The notes: generated from the letters alone by a model not told the origin. 64,000 nt of DNA from Sabulibacter ruber (GCF_017355955.1 NZ_JAFFID010000001.1:1798001-1862000); one strand, 5' to 3'. Positions 18,332 to 27,744 are shown, counted from the stretch's first letter. Made by a program: numbers and translations.

Positions 18332-19066
18332 ATGGCTCAAGAGAAGCAGTTAGATTGGACCAAGATTAAGGCTGTAATTTTTGATGTGGACGGCACACTT
18401 TATACTCAGTCCAGAATGAGAAAGAGGATGCTTTTTGCGTTGATCAGCTATTATGCATGGAGACCCTGGCGGTTAAAAGACTTTTTGATTTTATACCACT
18501 TCAGGGTTGAACGGGAAAAAAAAGCAGGGTATTCGGCCGGTAATCTGGAAAACGCCCAATATGAATGGTGCGCTGAGAAAGGCAACTTTCATATACCCAG
18601 AATCAGGAAAGTTGTGGAACACTGGATGTTTACGTTTCCTAACCAATTTCTCAAAAACTGCATGTATCCGGGAGTTAAAACGTTTTTTGAGTCTTTAGAA
18701 AAAAACGGTCTAAAAACGGGAATATACTCTGATTATAAAGCAGTTGACAAGTTAAAAGCCATGGAATTAGATGCCGATTTGATCGTGTGTTCCACAGACA
18801 AGGAAGTAGACAAATTGAAACCTAACCCCGATGGCTTATTCTATATAGCGGAAAAATTGGGGCTGTCTACGGATGAATGCCTTTTCATTGGTGATAGGTT
18901 GGAATTAGACGGAGAATGCGCCGAAAGAGCCAACATGCCTTACCTTATTCTGGAGAAAAAGCCCTTCAAGGAATTTGACTTCTACGCCAAGCTAACCCAG
19001 CAACTTATACAAGCCAAACAAGGGAACAAAGCGAAAAAAGCCTCCTTAGAAATCAACTCCTTATAA
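18332..19066 (+). CDS. HAD-superfamily phosphatase
   Basis: A 244-residue soluble HAD hydrolase. Motif I is DVDGT (18-22, nucleophile Asp18 and acid Asp20), motif II is the Ser in GIYSDYKA, motif III is the Lys in KLKPNPDG, and motif IV is GDRLELDGE. A helical cap lies between motifs I and II. The family removes phosphate from small molecules. Directly downstream is a UbiA-family prenyltransferase; if that enzyme makes a polyprenyl-phosphate 5-phosphosugar, this phosphatase could remove the 5-phosphate. That pairing is inference from position only. General phosphoglycolate-type activity is an alternative. Confidence 0.85.
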   Translation: MAQEKQLDWTKIKAVIFDVDGTLYTQSRMRKRMLFALISYYAWRPWRLKDFLILYHFRVEREKKAGYSAGNLENAQYEWCAEKGNFHIPRIRKVVEHWMFTFPNQFLKNCMYPGVKTFFESLEKNGLKTGIYSDYKAVDKLKAMELDADLIVCSTDKEVDKLKPNPDGLFYIAEKLGLSTDECLFIGDRLELDGECAERANMPYLILEKKPFKEFDFYAKLTQQLIQAKQGNKAKKASLEINSL

Positions 19067-19544
19067 AAACAGTTGCTCTCCGCAGCAGCAACAACAAGGA
19101 AAGCATTGCTTGCCTCTAGCCTCATCTTGCAAACCCCCAGGGTTCCAATAAGAAGATCTATACTTTACTCAGCCTTGGGTTCTTCGCTCTATTACCAGAA
19201 GTTTGCCTGGGATAGATGCCGTCCAGAATGGGAGAAAGTATTTCATTTTGGGAAATTGAGGCCAACTTGTTTATTCTCTTTTTGAGATTTTCTTATCCAA
19301 AATGGGAAACATAGTAAGTTTCCCACCTTCAACTACCATCAAAGTATATAAAATCTAAGCATATTCCTACTTATCAATCGGCTATGTGCCGTTAAATAAT
19401 CTTTTTTAAATATTTTACATAACCTTGGCATGATTTTGAACATAATATTATAACTATCAAAGATTAATTATTCTTTTTCTATTAAATCACAGCTAACCAT
19501 TGCCTCTGTAGGCAAAACAATCTAAAAAGATAAACTACTACCGT
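19067..19544. other. Intergenic region before the prenyltransferase gene
   Basis: 478 bases with no supported gene. The last 170 bases are strongly AT-rich and probably contain the promoter of the prenyltransferase gene, although no exact Bacteroidota promoter is visible. The gap shows that the HAD gene and the prenyltransferase gene need not form one transcript. Confidence 0.4.
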
Positions 19545-20564
19545 ATGAACCCTACCGTTACTGTACCAGATTCGTCTAATGCAGAAGTTGTTCTCCGTCC
19601 TGCTGGCTTAAAAGAGTATATCGCCATTGCCCGGCCAGACCATTGGTTCAAAAACATTTTTATGTTGCCGGGTATGCTCTTCGCCTTCCTGGTGTATGAT
19701 ACCACCCTGGACTTCAATCTTCTGTTAAGAATTGTAGTGGGTATTGTGAGCACCTGCTTGATTGCCTCTGCCAATTACACTATCAACGAGTACTTAGACG
19801 CCGAATTTGACCGGTTCCACCCTGAGAAAAAGAAAAGGTCAGCAGTTGTAACGGTGTTGAGCCCTGGGTATGTGTACTCAGAGTACTTCGCGCTGGCCAT
19901 TATTGGCCTGGCACTGGCTTATTATATTTCACTTCCGTTCATGGCCATTGAAGGCTTTCTGCTTTTCATGGGCATCATGTACAATGTAAGACCCTTCCGC
20001 ACAAAAGAGCGGGTTTACCTGGATGTTCTCTCTGAATCTGTGAACAACCCTATCAGACTAGCACTAGGCTGGTTCATTTTTGTGCCGGCAGCCCTGCTTC
20101 CTGAAAGCTTCCTCAACCCAGCCTGGGCGTTGATTCCCCCAAGCAGCATCATTGTAGCATATTGGATGGGCGGCGCCTTCCTGATGGCCACCAAACGCTT
20201 TGCCGAGTACCGTTACATCAACAACCCAGAACTGGCCGGGTTGTACCGTAAATCTTTCAAGCGGTATACAGAAAACAGCCTGTTGATTTCAATGTTCTTT
20301 TATGCCATCACGTCGGCATTCTTCCTGGGCATTTTCCTGATCAAAAACAAGATAGAACTCCTTATAAGCTTCCCGTTCTTCGCCCTGATGTTTGCCTGGT
20401 ATCTTCAGATTGGTCTGCGCAAAGACTCGGTGGTGCAAGGTCCGGAAAAGCTGCACAAAGAGACGGGATTCATGCTTTATGTAGTTCTTTTCACCCTCCT
20501 GTTGATGGGCTTGGTCTACATAGACATTCCGGCTTTAAACTGGTTCCTGAAGCAATCTTTCTAA
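19545..20564 (+). CDS. UbiA-family prenyltransferase, polyprenyl-phosphate phosphoribosyltransferase-like
   Basis: A 339-residue protein with about nine membrane helices. The first UbiA signature is N81-x3-D85-x3-D89 within NEYLDAEFDRFHPEKKKR. The trailing DRFHPEKKKR closely resembles the D-R-x-H-P-x-K-R-x-R pattern of decaprenyl-phosphate phosphoribosyltransferase (Rv3806c type) rather than quinone-pathway UbiA or MenA. DHWFKN at 32-37 also fits. Expected reaction: transfer of ribose-5-phosphate from PRPP to polyprenyl phosphate on the cytoplasmic side. A HAD phosphatase lies upstream and a GMC oxidoreductase 55 bases downstream. The subfamily call is by motif only; another aromatic or lipid prenyltransferase cannot be excluded. 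Confidence 0.8.
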   Translation: MNPTVTVPDSSNAEVVLRPAGLKEYIAIARPDHWFKNIFMLPGMLFAFLVYDTTLDFNLLLRIVVGIVSTCLIASANYTINEYLDAEFDRFHPEKKKRSAVVTVLSPGYVYSEYFALAIIGLALAYYISLPFMAIEGFLLFMGIMYNVRPFRTKERVYLDVLSESVNNPIRLALGWFIFVPAALLPESFLNPAWALIPPSSIIVAYWMGGAFLMATKRFAEYRYINNPELAGLYRKSFKRYTENSLLISMFFYAITSAFFLGIFLIKNKIELLISFPFFALMFAWYLQIGLRKDSVVQGPEKLHKETGFMLYVVLFTLLLMGLVYIDIPALNWFLKQSF

Positions 20565-20619
20565 TACAATCCTTTTTTGACCCTCCTTCTTAAAGAGTAG
20601 ACAATAACATTTTCTGTCA

Positions 20620-22068
20620 ATGAAACATACGTCATATGACTTGGTGGTAGTAGGCACTGGGTTTGCATCAACGTTTTTTCTCTATAAATACCTGAGCAAA
20701 GCACCAGCCTCCGCAAAGGTGCTGGTACTGGAAAAAGGGCATTTCTTTCCTCATGCTGAGCGGGTAAAAGAAAGAAGAGGAGAAGAAACGCCTTATGCCA
20801 AATTAAACCCAGATGCCCAGGAAACATATGACAACCACAATCCAAAGAAGAGGTGGATGTTCACGCAAGGCTTTGGGGGAAGTTCCAACTGCTGGTATGG
20901 CTGCACTCCCCGGTTCATGCCTGCTGATTTTAAGATGAAATCGCTCTACGGCGTTGTGAATGACTGGCCCCTGCAATATGACGAACTTGATCCGTACTAC
21001 ACTCAGGTAGAGGAACTCATGTCTATTTCGGGGCCCGAAATCACGCCGTTCCCTAAAAAGTCTTCTTACCCGTTGCCGCCACACCTGTTTACCACGGTAG
21101 ATAAGATTCTGCACAAGGAGTATGGCAACCTGTACATTAACCAGCCTACCGCCAGAGCCAGAGTTGCCGTAAACGGTAGAAATGCCTGCTGCGCCAGTGC
21201 CGTCTGCCACGTGTGCCCTGTGAATGCCAAGTTCACCATTGAAAACTCCAACATGGGGGTTTACCAGGACCCACGCGTAGAACTTCTTTATGGAGCACAG
21301 GTCTACAGCCTTGATCTGGAGCAGAACGTAGCACGTAAAGTCAACTTTATCAAAGATGGCAAGGAGCATCATGTTGCCGGAGAGATAATAGCACTGGGCA
21401 CCAATGCCATGTTCAATGCCAATATCCTCCTAAACTCTGGAGACAAAAACCCATTCACAGGGAAAGGCCTAGGAGAACAGTTAGCGCTGGAGGCATCTGT
21501 TTACCTGGATAATCTGGAAAATGTGGGAGGCAGTACCTGGGTGAACGCTAACGGCTACATGTTGTACGACGGAGACCACCGGAAGGACTTTGCCGCCTGC
21601 CTCATGGAATCCAACAATGCCCCATACATCAGAATGGAACGAGGTAAATGGCGGCATCTCATCAACTTCCGGATGATCTTTGAAGAATTACCCGAAGACC
21701 ACAACTACGTTACAACCTCCCCGGACAGATTGAGGCCGGCCGTTCACCACAAAGGTCCTTCAGAGTACGCCTTGAAAGGCATTGAGAATATGAAGAAGAA
21801 GCTGCCTGGTATTCTGTCTTGCTTACCTGTAGAGAAAATTGAATACTCTTCTTTGATAGAATCGGAGGCGCATATTCTGGGCACCACCCGCATGAGCGGC
21901 AACGCCAATGAAGGGGTGGTAGACAAACATTTGAGGCATCACCAATACCGTAATTTGTTTGTGCTGGGCAGTGGCAGTTTTACCACGTTCACTCCCGCCA
22001 ACCCTACCCTGACGTTATCTGCCTTGTCACTGCACGCCGCCGATAAAGCCTTTGGTAGCCTCTCATAG
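20620..22068 (+). CDS. GMC-family FAD oxidoreductase, large subunit
   Basis: A 482-residue flavoprotein. The dinucleotide-binding motif near the N-terminus is VVVGTGFAS (12-17 core, Ser in place of the last Gly). GFGGSSNCWYGC is the GMC signature region, and the C-terminus has HILGTTRMSG and PANPTLTLSALSLHAAD, as in gluconate- and sorbitol-type membrane dehydrogenases. The chain has no signal peptide of its own. The next gene encodes a small protein with a twin-arginine signal, the usual arrangement for co-export of a folded GMC large subunit with its small subunit. Position after the UbiA-like gene hints at oxidation of a lipid-linked sugar, but the substrate is not visible from sequence. 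Confidence 0.83.
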   Translation: MKHTSYDLVVVGTGFASTFFLYKYLSKAPASAKVLVLEKGHFFPHAERVKERRGEETPYAKLNPDAQETYDNHNPKKRWMFTQGFGGSSNCWYGCTPRFMPADFKMKSLYGVVNDWPLQYDELDPYYTQVEELMSISGPEITPFPKKSSYPLPPHLFTTVDKILHKEYGNLYINQPTARARVAVNGRNACCASAVCHVCPVNAKFTIENSNMGVYQDPRVELLYGAQVYSLDLEQNVARKVNFIKDGKEHHVAGEIIALGTNAMFNANILLNSGDKNPFTGKGLGEQLALEASVYLDNLENVGGSTWVNANGYMLYDGDHRKDFAACLMESNNAPYIRMERGKWRHLINFRMIFEELPEDHNYVTTSPDRLRPAVHHKGPSEYALKGIENMKKKLPGILSCLPVEKIEYSSLIESEAHILGTTRMSGNANEGVVDKHLRHHQYRNLFVLGSGSFTTFTPANPTLTLSALSLHAADKAFGSLS

Positions 22069-22140
22069 AAAGCTGTTGGATAACTCCTTTATACATGTTT
22101 AGAAACACGAACGAGATTAGAATCAATTAGGAATACAGGT

Positions 22141-22569
22141 ATGAATAGAAGGTATTTTTTAAGATTAACTGGCCTGGCCGGAGCAGCAACCATTGCCCTC
22201 CCCAGTTTAGGATATATCTCTACTTCTCTAAAGGATGCAGCCGTAGGAGTCATCATGAATGAACTGAGCTACCTTAAACTGGACAAACCGGGAGTAGAGC
22301 AATTTGTAGACGATTACCTCAGAGGGCATTATATAACCACCAGCATGAAGGCGAAATTTAATTTAATGTCTTGCTACTATTTAGGGGTAAATGCCACTAA
22401 GTCACTCACCATCACGAAGCTAGTACAAACCTACCTGGTCTCCACTGACTTCTTCCTGAATAAAATGGATGAGAGCAAAACCGTGAAGTACATCAATAGA
22501 AACATGCCGTACAAGATGCCCTGTTACAACCCATTCTCCTTCCTGTACTATCCGTCTGCCTCATCTTAA
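22141..22569 (+). CDS. Small Tat-signal protein, likely small subunit of the GMC dehydrogenase
   Basis: A 142-residue protein beginning MNRRYFLRLTGLAGAA, a good twin-arginine signal (RR followed by F-L), then about 100 mostly helical residues (LDKPGVEQFVDDYLRGH). This matches in size and layout the small subunits of gluconate 2-dehydrogenase and related sugar dehydrogenases, which help fold the GMC subunit and carry it across the membrane. It lies 72 bases after the GMC gene on the same strand. Sequence identity to those families could not be tested, so the subunit role is inference from gene order and the Tat signal. Confidence 0.65.
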   Translation: MNRRYFLRLTGLAGAATIALPSLGYISTSLKDAAVGVIMNELSYLKLDKPGVEQFVDDYLRGHYITTSMKAKFNLMSCYYLGVNATKSLTITKLVQTYLVSTDFFLNKMDESKTVKYINRNMPYKMPCYNPFSFLYYPSASS

Positions 22570-22761
22570 GTCTGTTCTGCCCTATTCATTTCCCTGTTTC
22601 ACGCCTGTTTTTCTTAAAACAAGCTAAAATCAAAGTCTAACAGGCTTGCAACTGTAAGCAAAGGGGAGTGGAAGCTTAAAAGGATAAGCACCAATCTATG
22701 CTGGTGCAGCAGCACCTAGAACAAGAACAAATTATTTAATCTGAAAAAGTTATATGCGTAT

Positions 22762-24255
22762 ATGAGCATTCCTACCCTCTCGTTTAAACAGGCATTCACC
22801 GCTAAAGGCATCAATTACTATAGCTTTTTAAATGAATATGCATCGCCAGACAAGTATGCATCATCCATTTTAAAATATAAGATATTCTGTTGTGTATGGG
22901 CCATTGCCTCCATTTTCCACATGGCCAATTACAATGGATTCACTCTCAATTTTACCTTCTTTCTGCTAACCAGTGCTGCGGTTGCATTGATGGCCAAACC
23001 TTCTTCCATTGTAAGGTTACTCATCTTTGCTTGTATGCAGATTTTCAGGGTAGGGCTGGATCTTCCCGGGGTAAGCAATCACTGGCTACTTACTTCATTC
23101 GTTAACCTCACCATCATCCACTCCTTCCTGTATTTGGTCATCAAGCGGAAAACCTTTTACATAGACAAAGTGGAGTTCCTGGAGACATTTGCCCCGCTTG
23201 TTAAGATAGAGGTGATAGTCCTGTATTTCTATGCGGTTTTCCACAAACTGAATGCCGGCTTTTTTGATACCGAATTCAGCTGCGCGGTAAGGTTTCTTTT
23301 AGTACAGAATAACTACTACAATATCTTACCTTCAGACAAGTACTTACTTACATTAAACATCTACGCTACCTTAGTCATAGAATCCCTGATTCCGCTACTG
23401 CTGTTATTCAGGAAAACCCGTTATGTAGGCATACTCGTTGGGTTGGTCTTCCACTTCATTATTGCCTATAACCCCATCAATGGTTTTTATGACTTTTCTT
23501 CTTTTGTCTTTGCCCTTTACTTTTTGTTTACGAGCAACAGTTTCAGTAGTAAGATAAATACCCTTTACACCAAAGCAATCCGCCGGAAAGTAGCCCTGAA
23601 AAATCAGCTGCTCCAATTCAATCTGGTCAACTTTACTTTGTTTGCTTTCTCAATCGTCTTCGTCATGATCCTGGTTTATGTTTATAACAAGGCGTTTCAA
23701 GACTACTTCCGGCATATCCTCTGGACCACGTACGGCCTGGCATTCATCATCATTTTTGCCATGTCTATGGGAACGAAGGAGAAAAAAGAAGAAAAGAATC
23801 CGTTCGCTATCTCGCACTATTCCCTCATCTTGATTCCGCTGATAGTGTTCCTGAACGGCCTCTGCCCTTATCTGGGCCTGAAAACAGAATCTTCTTATGC
23901 GATGTTTTCAAACCTGAGAACGGAGGATGGCATTTCTAACCACTTCATAATTCCTGCAAGTGTGCAGGTATTTGATTACCAGAAAGACATTGTGGAGGTA
24001 GTTTCTTCCTCTGAATACCACCTGCAGCACTTAGCCGATGAAAAGAAACTGGTACCGTACTTCCAGTTCCGGAGATTTGTGAGAATGGAACGGCCAGAGT
24101 ATGTGAAATATATCAGAAATGGGAAGCCGTATACCTTTGAGTTAAGCAAGGCGTCTGCAAACCATGAACTCTTCCAGAAAAGCAATTACTTCATGGAAAA
24201 AGTAATGTACTACAGATACTACAACAAAAGCGGGGCCCAGGAATGCCGCCACTAA
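22762..24255 (+). CDS. HTTM-like polytopic membrane protein, copy 1
   Basis: A 497-residue protein with about ten membrane segments and a roughly 110-residue C-terminal soluble part. The region VEFLETFAPLVKIEVIVLYFYAVFHKLNAGFF, followed by CAVRFLL and LFRKTRYVGILVGLVFHFIIAYNP, resembles the HTTM domain related to the membrane part of vitamin K-dependent gamma-carboxylases. The C-terminal part carries a motif conserved with the next gene (GLCPYLGLKTESSYAMFSNLRTE). Bacterial HTTM proteins have no agreed function. It follows the GMC/Tat pair, and a hairpin lies after its stop. The HTTM call is from overall pattern and is moderate. Confidence 0.65.
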   Translation: MSIPTLSFKQAFTAKGINYYSFLNEYASPDKYASSILKYKIFCCVWAIASIFHMANYNGFTLNFTFFLLTSAAVALMAKPSSIVRLLIFACMQIFRVGLDLPGVSNHWLLTSFVNLTIIHSFLYLVIKRKTFYIDKVEFLETFAPLVKIEVIVLYFYAVFHKLNAGFFDTEFSCAVRFLLVQNNYYNILPSDKYLLTLNIYATLVIESLIPLLLLFRKTRYVGILVGLVFHFIIAYNPINGFYDFSSFVFALYFLFTSNSFSSKINTLYTKAIRRKVALKNQLLQFNLVNFTLFAFSIVFVMILVYVYNKAFQDYFRHILWTTYGLAFIIIFAMSMGTKEKKEEKNPFAISHYSLILIPLIVFLNGLCPYLGLKTESSYAMFSNLRTEDGISNHFIIPASVQVFDYQKDIVEVVSSSEYHLQHLADEKKLVPYFQFRRFVRMERPEYVKYIRNGKPYTFELSKASANHELFQKSNYFMEKVMYYRYYNKSGAQECRH

Positions 24256-24628
24256 GCTTCAACCAGTAGTATTCAATTGTAATGTGAGATCAAAGGCTCT
24301 CAGTGCATCAGGAAATCTGCACTGAGAGCCTATACTCTTGAAGTTTCCTATGCTTTTTTAGCCTTAGCCCAGTATGCTTTTCTCTTGATTTGTTTCTTAA
24401 AAAGGCTGCATTTTAAGCCTGAAATACCAATTCTAAATAAAAAACTCATTTCCCCTACCCACGGTAAGCACACACCCAAAGGTCAGCTTCCTGCAACAAA
24501 AGCTAGTTTAAACCACCTGATCCTCCCCGCTTTACTGAGAAGTTCCTCAACAAAACAGTTCAAGCATTGCCATATCCCCCATTATTGACTAAGCAAACAC
24601 GGAAAGAACACAGATAGAGAATGCTGTC
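24256..24628. other. Intergenic region between the HTTM-like paralogues
   Basis: 373 bases without a supported gene. It holds the hairpin at 24295-24330. The remaining sequence shows no clear promoter; a short plus-strand reading frame at 24385-24588 has no protein-like character. Confidence 0.45.
24295..24330 (+). terminator. Hairpin after the first HTTM-like gene
   Basis: GGCTCTCAGTGCA (24295-24307) pairs perfectly with TGCACTGAGAGCC (24318-24330) around a 10-base loop. It lies 40 bases after the stop codon. The bases after it are only moderately T-rich, so termination may be partial. Confidence 0.65.
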
Positions 24629-26122
24629 ATGAACACCTATCCACCACTAACCAGGAAAGCACCTTCAGTAATTGAATCACCCTACCTGGACGTTCCTGCG
24701 GGGTTTTCTTCACAAGAGAACCACAAGGCCACTGTTCTGAAATACAAGATCTTTAGTTGTCTTTGGGCCATTGCCTCCATTTTCCATATGGCCAATCACA
24801 ACTCATTTTCATTGAATTTAACGTTCTTCCTGCTTACCATCTCGGCGTTAGCACTAATTGCCAAACCCTCTTCTCTTGTACGCTTGCTGATTTTCATAAC
24901 CATGCAAATGTATCAGGCCTACACAGATATGCCAGATGCACCCAACCACTGGTTGTTAGCAGCCTTCATGAACCTGACCATTATTCAGTCATACGTATAC
25001 CTTATTTTCAAACGGAAGAGCTTTTACATAGACAAAGCAGAACTGTTAAACACCTTTGCCCCTTTGGTGAACATTCAGCTGATCATTCTCTATTTCTTTG
25101 CTGTTTTCCACAAACTGAATGCAGACTTCTTCAACACAGAGGCAAGCTGCGCTGTCAGGTTCCTGATTCTACAGAATAACTACTACAACATCTTGCCACC
25201 AGACAAGATATTCCTCACCATCAACATATACCTGACCGTTTTCATAGAGGCGCTTATTCCCCTACTCCTCATTTTCCGGAGGTCGCGTAACTGGGGAATA
25301 TTGTTAGGGCTGGTATTCCATTGCATATTGGCGTACAACCCTTTGAATGGGTTTTATGATTTCTCTGCCACAGTCTTCGCCCTCTATCTCCTGTTTACCA
25401 GCACAAGTTTCAGCAACCAGATTTATCAGCTCTACCAGAAATTCAAGCGTCAAAAAACAGCCTTGAAGAGGAAGCTACTTCAGTTCAAACTGAGAAACCT
25501 TTTCTTTTTTGCTGGTTCTGTTGGATTGCTGGTTGCCTTAGTACATTATTACAACCGTGAATTTGAAGATTATTTCCGACATTTAGTCTGGACCGGCTAT
25601 AGTGTGTCTTTCATAGTGATCTTCATGCTGGCCATGAGATCAGGAGATGCCTCTGAAAAGCCAAAGGCGTTCTCTTTTGCGCACTTCTCCTTGATGATTA
25701 TTCCTGTCATTGTTTTCGTAAACGGATTATGCCCTTACCTGGGCTTGAAAACAGAGTCTTCTTACGCCATGTTTTCCAATTTAAGAACCGAGGGAGGTAT
25801 CACTAACCATTTCATTGTACCGGCAAGCACACAGATATTTGACTACCAAAAAGATGTGATAGAGATTGTGTCTTCTTCTGACCCTTTTTTACAGAGAATG
25901 GCGCAAGAACAGAAACTACTAGTCTACTTTCAATTCAGACGGTATGTAAGAAAAAGCAGAGTCCAGCAAGTCAGCTACAAAAGGAATGGAGTACCGGCAA
26001 CCTTTGACCGGAGCAAGGCTTCTGCCAATGACCCAATGCTAAGAAAGGAAAATGGCATGCTGGAAAAAATCATGCAGTTCCGGTACTTCTACAAAGACGG
26101 GACACAGTTGTGCTTACATTAA
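24629..26122 (+). CDS. HTTM-like polytopic membrane protein, copy 2
   Basis: A 497-residue paralogue of the gene before it, of the same length and colinear. Shared stretches include KYKIF, CLWAIASIFHMANHN, FFAVFHKLNADFF, ILQNNYYNILPPDK and GLCPYLGLKTESSYAMFSN. The N-terminal 30 residues differ. Strict conservation of the C-terminal soluble motif argues that both copies work. It is followed after about 50 bases by an unrelated membrane-protein gene on the same strand. Function unknown; a membrane enzyme or lipid-linked-substrate carrier in the glycan locus is possible. Confidence 0.65.
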   Translation: MNTYPPLTRKAPSVIESPYLDVPAGFSSQENHKATVLKYKIFSCLWAIASIFHMANHNSFSLNLTFFLLTISALALIAKPSSLVRLLIFITMQMYQAYTDMPDAPNHWLLAAFMNLTIIQSYVYLIFKRKSFYIDKAELLNTFAPLVNIQLIILYFFAVFHKLNADFFNTEASCAVRFLILQNNYYNILPPDKIFLTINIYLTVFIEALIPLLLIFRRSRNWGILLGLVFHCILAYNPLNGFYDFSATVFALYLLFTSTSFSNQIYQLYQKFKRQKTALKRKLLQFKLRNLFFFAGSVGLLVALVHYYNREFEDYFRHLVWTGYSVSFIVIFMLAMRSGDASEKPKAFSFAHFSLMIIPVIVFVNGLCPYLGLKTESSYAMFSNLRTEGGITNHFIVPASTQIFDYQKDVIEIVSSSDPFLQRMAQEQKLLVYFQFRRYVRKSRVQQVSYKRNGVPATFDRSKASANDPMLRKENGMLEKIMQFRYFYKDGTQLCLH

Positions 26123-26174
26123 AATCTAAGGATTGATTGGCTTCACCGAAGGAAATTCTAAATACGAATACATA

Positions 26175-27038
26175 ATGGAAATACTCTTCAAAATAAACCC
26201 TTCAAAGATTTTCAGGTTCTATTTAAAGGTCTTGCTTGTGGTGGTAACCCTAAGCCTGATAGCTGTTTCCCTGGACTATTATTTCAAAAACATAGAGATA
26301 AACAAAAGCATATCGTCTAGTTACACCTTCAATACTTATGTGGTGGGCATGTTTGACTGTAACGGAGAGAAGAACATCCCTACTTACATTTCCTCCATCA
26401 ACCTATTTATTAGCGCCGGCCTACTGTTTCTCATTTCAAGAGTGACCAGGGCCTCTGCCGCACCCAGGCTCCATAAACAATGGTCCTTCTTAGGTTTCCT
26501 GTTTCTCTTTCTGGCCCTTGATGAACTATTAATGTTGCATGAGGTCATGGGGCTGCCCTTTATTGTGGTGTTGAAAATTTTGAATGGAGGCAATGACATC
26601 CCACTGGTTAGGTTCACAGGCTTCATTCCCTATATTCTGGCGGCTGGCTTCTCTTTCTTCTTCTTTGTAAACTGGTTTTTCTCCCTTCCTAAGCCCATCA
26701 TGTATGGGTTTATTGCCTCGGGGCTGCTGGTTGTGATAGGTGCAGTAGGCATAGAATTGTTGGGAGAATACTTGCGGGGCATATTTGGCAAGTATAGTTA
26801 TCCTTACAAAGTCATTACCACCTTTGAAGAATCCTTAGAGATGCTGGGCATTATGTACTTCATCAAGACATTGCTGGTTTACCTGAAGTTGCACCAGAAA
26901 TCTCTTAACCTGAAGTTTGATTTCGGCACCAACGGTACACAAGGAACTTCTTCAGCCGAGATTTCCTCACTTTCGGAAAAAAGAGACCAACAACCCACTT
27001 CTCTTAGAAGCAGTGTAGCCAACAAACAAGTAGTTTAA
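26175..27038 (+). CDS. Membrane protein of unknown function with DE/HE and FEE motifs, copy 1
   Basis: A 287-residue protein with about seven hydrophobic segments. I do not recognise the family. Shared with the minus-strand gene at 27777-28607 are FYF-type N-terminal helices, the TYVVGMF / TYVTGMF segment, LALDELLMLHE and TTFEESLEMLG. The conserved Asp-Glu, His-Glu and Glu-Glu...Glu residues lie at membrane-segment edges and could bind a metal. The frame stays open to a TTG at 26133, but ATG 26175 aligns better with the paralogue's start. It follows the second HTTM-like gene closely. The Ser/Gln-rich C-terminal tail is not conserved. Confidence 0.7.
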   Translation: MEILFKINPSKIFRFYLKVLLVVVTLSLIAVSLDYYFKNIEINKSISSSYTFNTYVVGMFDCNGEKNIPTYISSINLFISAGLLFLISRVTRASAAPRLHKQWSFLGFLFLFLALDELLMLHEVMGLPFIVVLKILNGGNDIPLVRFTGFIPYILAAGFSFFFFVNWFFSLPKPIMYGFIASGLLVVIGAVGIELLGEYLRGIFGKYSYPYKVITTFEESLEMLGIMYFIKTLLVYLKLHQKSLNLKFDFGTNGTQGTSSAEISSLSEKRDQQPTSLRSSVANKQVV

Positions 27039-27106
27039 GCAGCAGCCTAAAACTGCATTAACCACTTTCTACTGTAAAGACCGCTGTACCACAGCCACAA
27101 AATTTC

Positions 27107-27160
27107 AACCCAAAGAAAACGCCTGGGCAGTTTGCACTGCCCAGGCGTTTTCTTTGGGTT
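27107..27160. terminator. Perfect 24-bp stem bidirectional terminator
   Basis: The left arm (27107-27130, starting AACCCAAAG and ending CTGGGCAG) and the right arm (27137-27160, starting CTGCCCAGG and ending CTTTGGGTT) are exact reverse complements around a 6-base loop TTTGCA. The stem has a GC core and A/T-rich ends, so it can stop transcription in both directions. It lies between the convergent membrane-protein and GtrA-like genes. Confidence 0.88.
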
Positions 27161-27287
27161 TTCTGAGAAACAGCCTAAAAACAGAGGTGCTCATCAAAGC
27201 ATACCTGATAGACTGATGCAAAGGTGTTTAAGCCAGAAAGCGTGTAAGTTTCCGTTTGCTCTAGGCAAATCTGTGATTCAACAGAAA

Positions 27288-27698
27288 CTAGCTTTTGAAT
27301 ACAAACACCTTTTTTGTTACAAAGTTGAAAATGGCAACCAGTATGATTGCTAACAGTTTACCGTATTTGGGATCCAGGAAAATCTTCTCTACAAATAGCC
27401 AGATCAGGATTTGGTTAATGAAGAAACCAGCAACCGAGAACAATACAAAGGCTATCAATTCAACCCTTGCCGAATACTTCCCGCTCTTAAAGACCCATTT
27501 TTTTGAAAGTACATAATTCAGCAAAATGGCCAGGAAGGTGGAAATAAAATTAGCGACAAGGTAGTTTATCTGAAAGTACTCATTCAGTAGGATGAAAAAG
27601 AACATATCGAACCCTGCACAGAGGGCCCCTACTATGATGAACTTTACCAATTGCAAAGCCTCTTTTTGCTTAGCCGTAGCAGGAACTAAAGATATCAT
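27288..27698 (-). CDS. GtrA-like membrane protein
   Basis: A 136-residue protein with four membrane helices: VKFIIVGALCAGFDMFFFILL, YLVANFISTFLAILLNYVLSKKWVF, IAFVLFSVAGFFINQILIWLF and LLAIILVAIFNFVTKKVFVFK. The N-terminal FxxVG and the N-Y-x-x-S-K-x-W-x-F motif after helix 2 are family hallmarks. GtrA-type proteins are linked to flipping polyprenyl-phosphate sugars to the outer face for GT-C transferases, which fits the three GT-C genes in this locus. It is downstream of the unknown membrane-protein gene on the same strand. Confidence 0.85.
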   Translation of the reverse strand: MISLVPATAKQKEALQLVKFIIVGALCAGFDMFFFILLNEYFQINYLVANFISTFLAILLNYVLSKKWVFKSGKYSARVELIAFVLFSVAGFFINQILIWLFVEKIFLDPKYGKLLAIILVAIFNFVTKKVFVFKS

Positions 27699-27718
27699 GT
27701 TAACTTATAACTAAACGC

Positions 27719-27744
27719 ATGCCCTGTTACCTGTCACAGGGCAT
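27719..27744 (-). terminator. Hairpin between two minus-strand genes
   Basis: ATGCCCTGT (27719-27727) and ACAGGGCAT (27736-27744) form a 9-bp stem with an 8-base loop. It sits in the 78-base gap between the 27777-28607 gene and the GtrA-like gene. No T-run follows on the minus strand, so it may be a weak terminator or an RNA-processing hairpin. Confidence 0.45.

Noticed and set aside
24385-24588. 67-codon plus-strand reading frame between the HTTM-like genes
   Set aside because: No domain, and composition like random sequence; it lies after the hairpin in what is probably promoter DNA.
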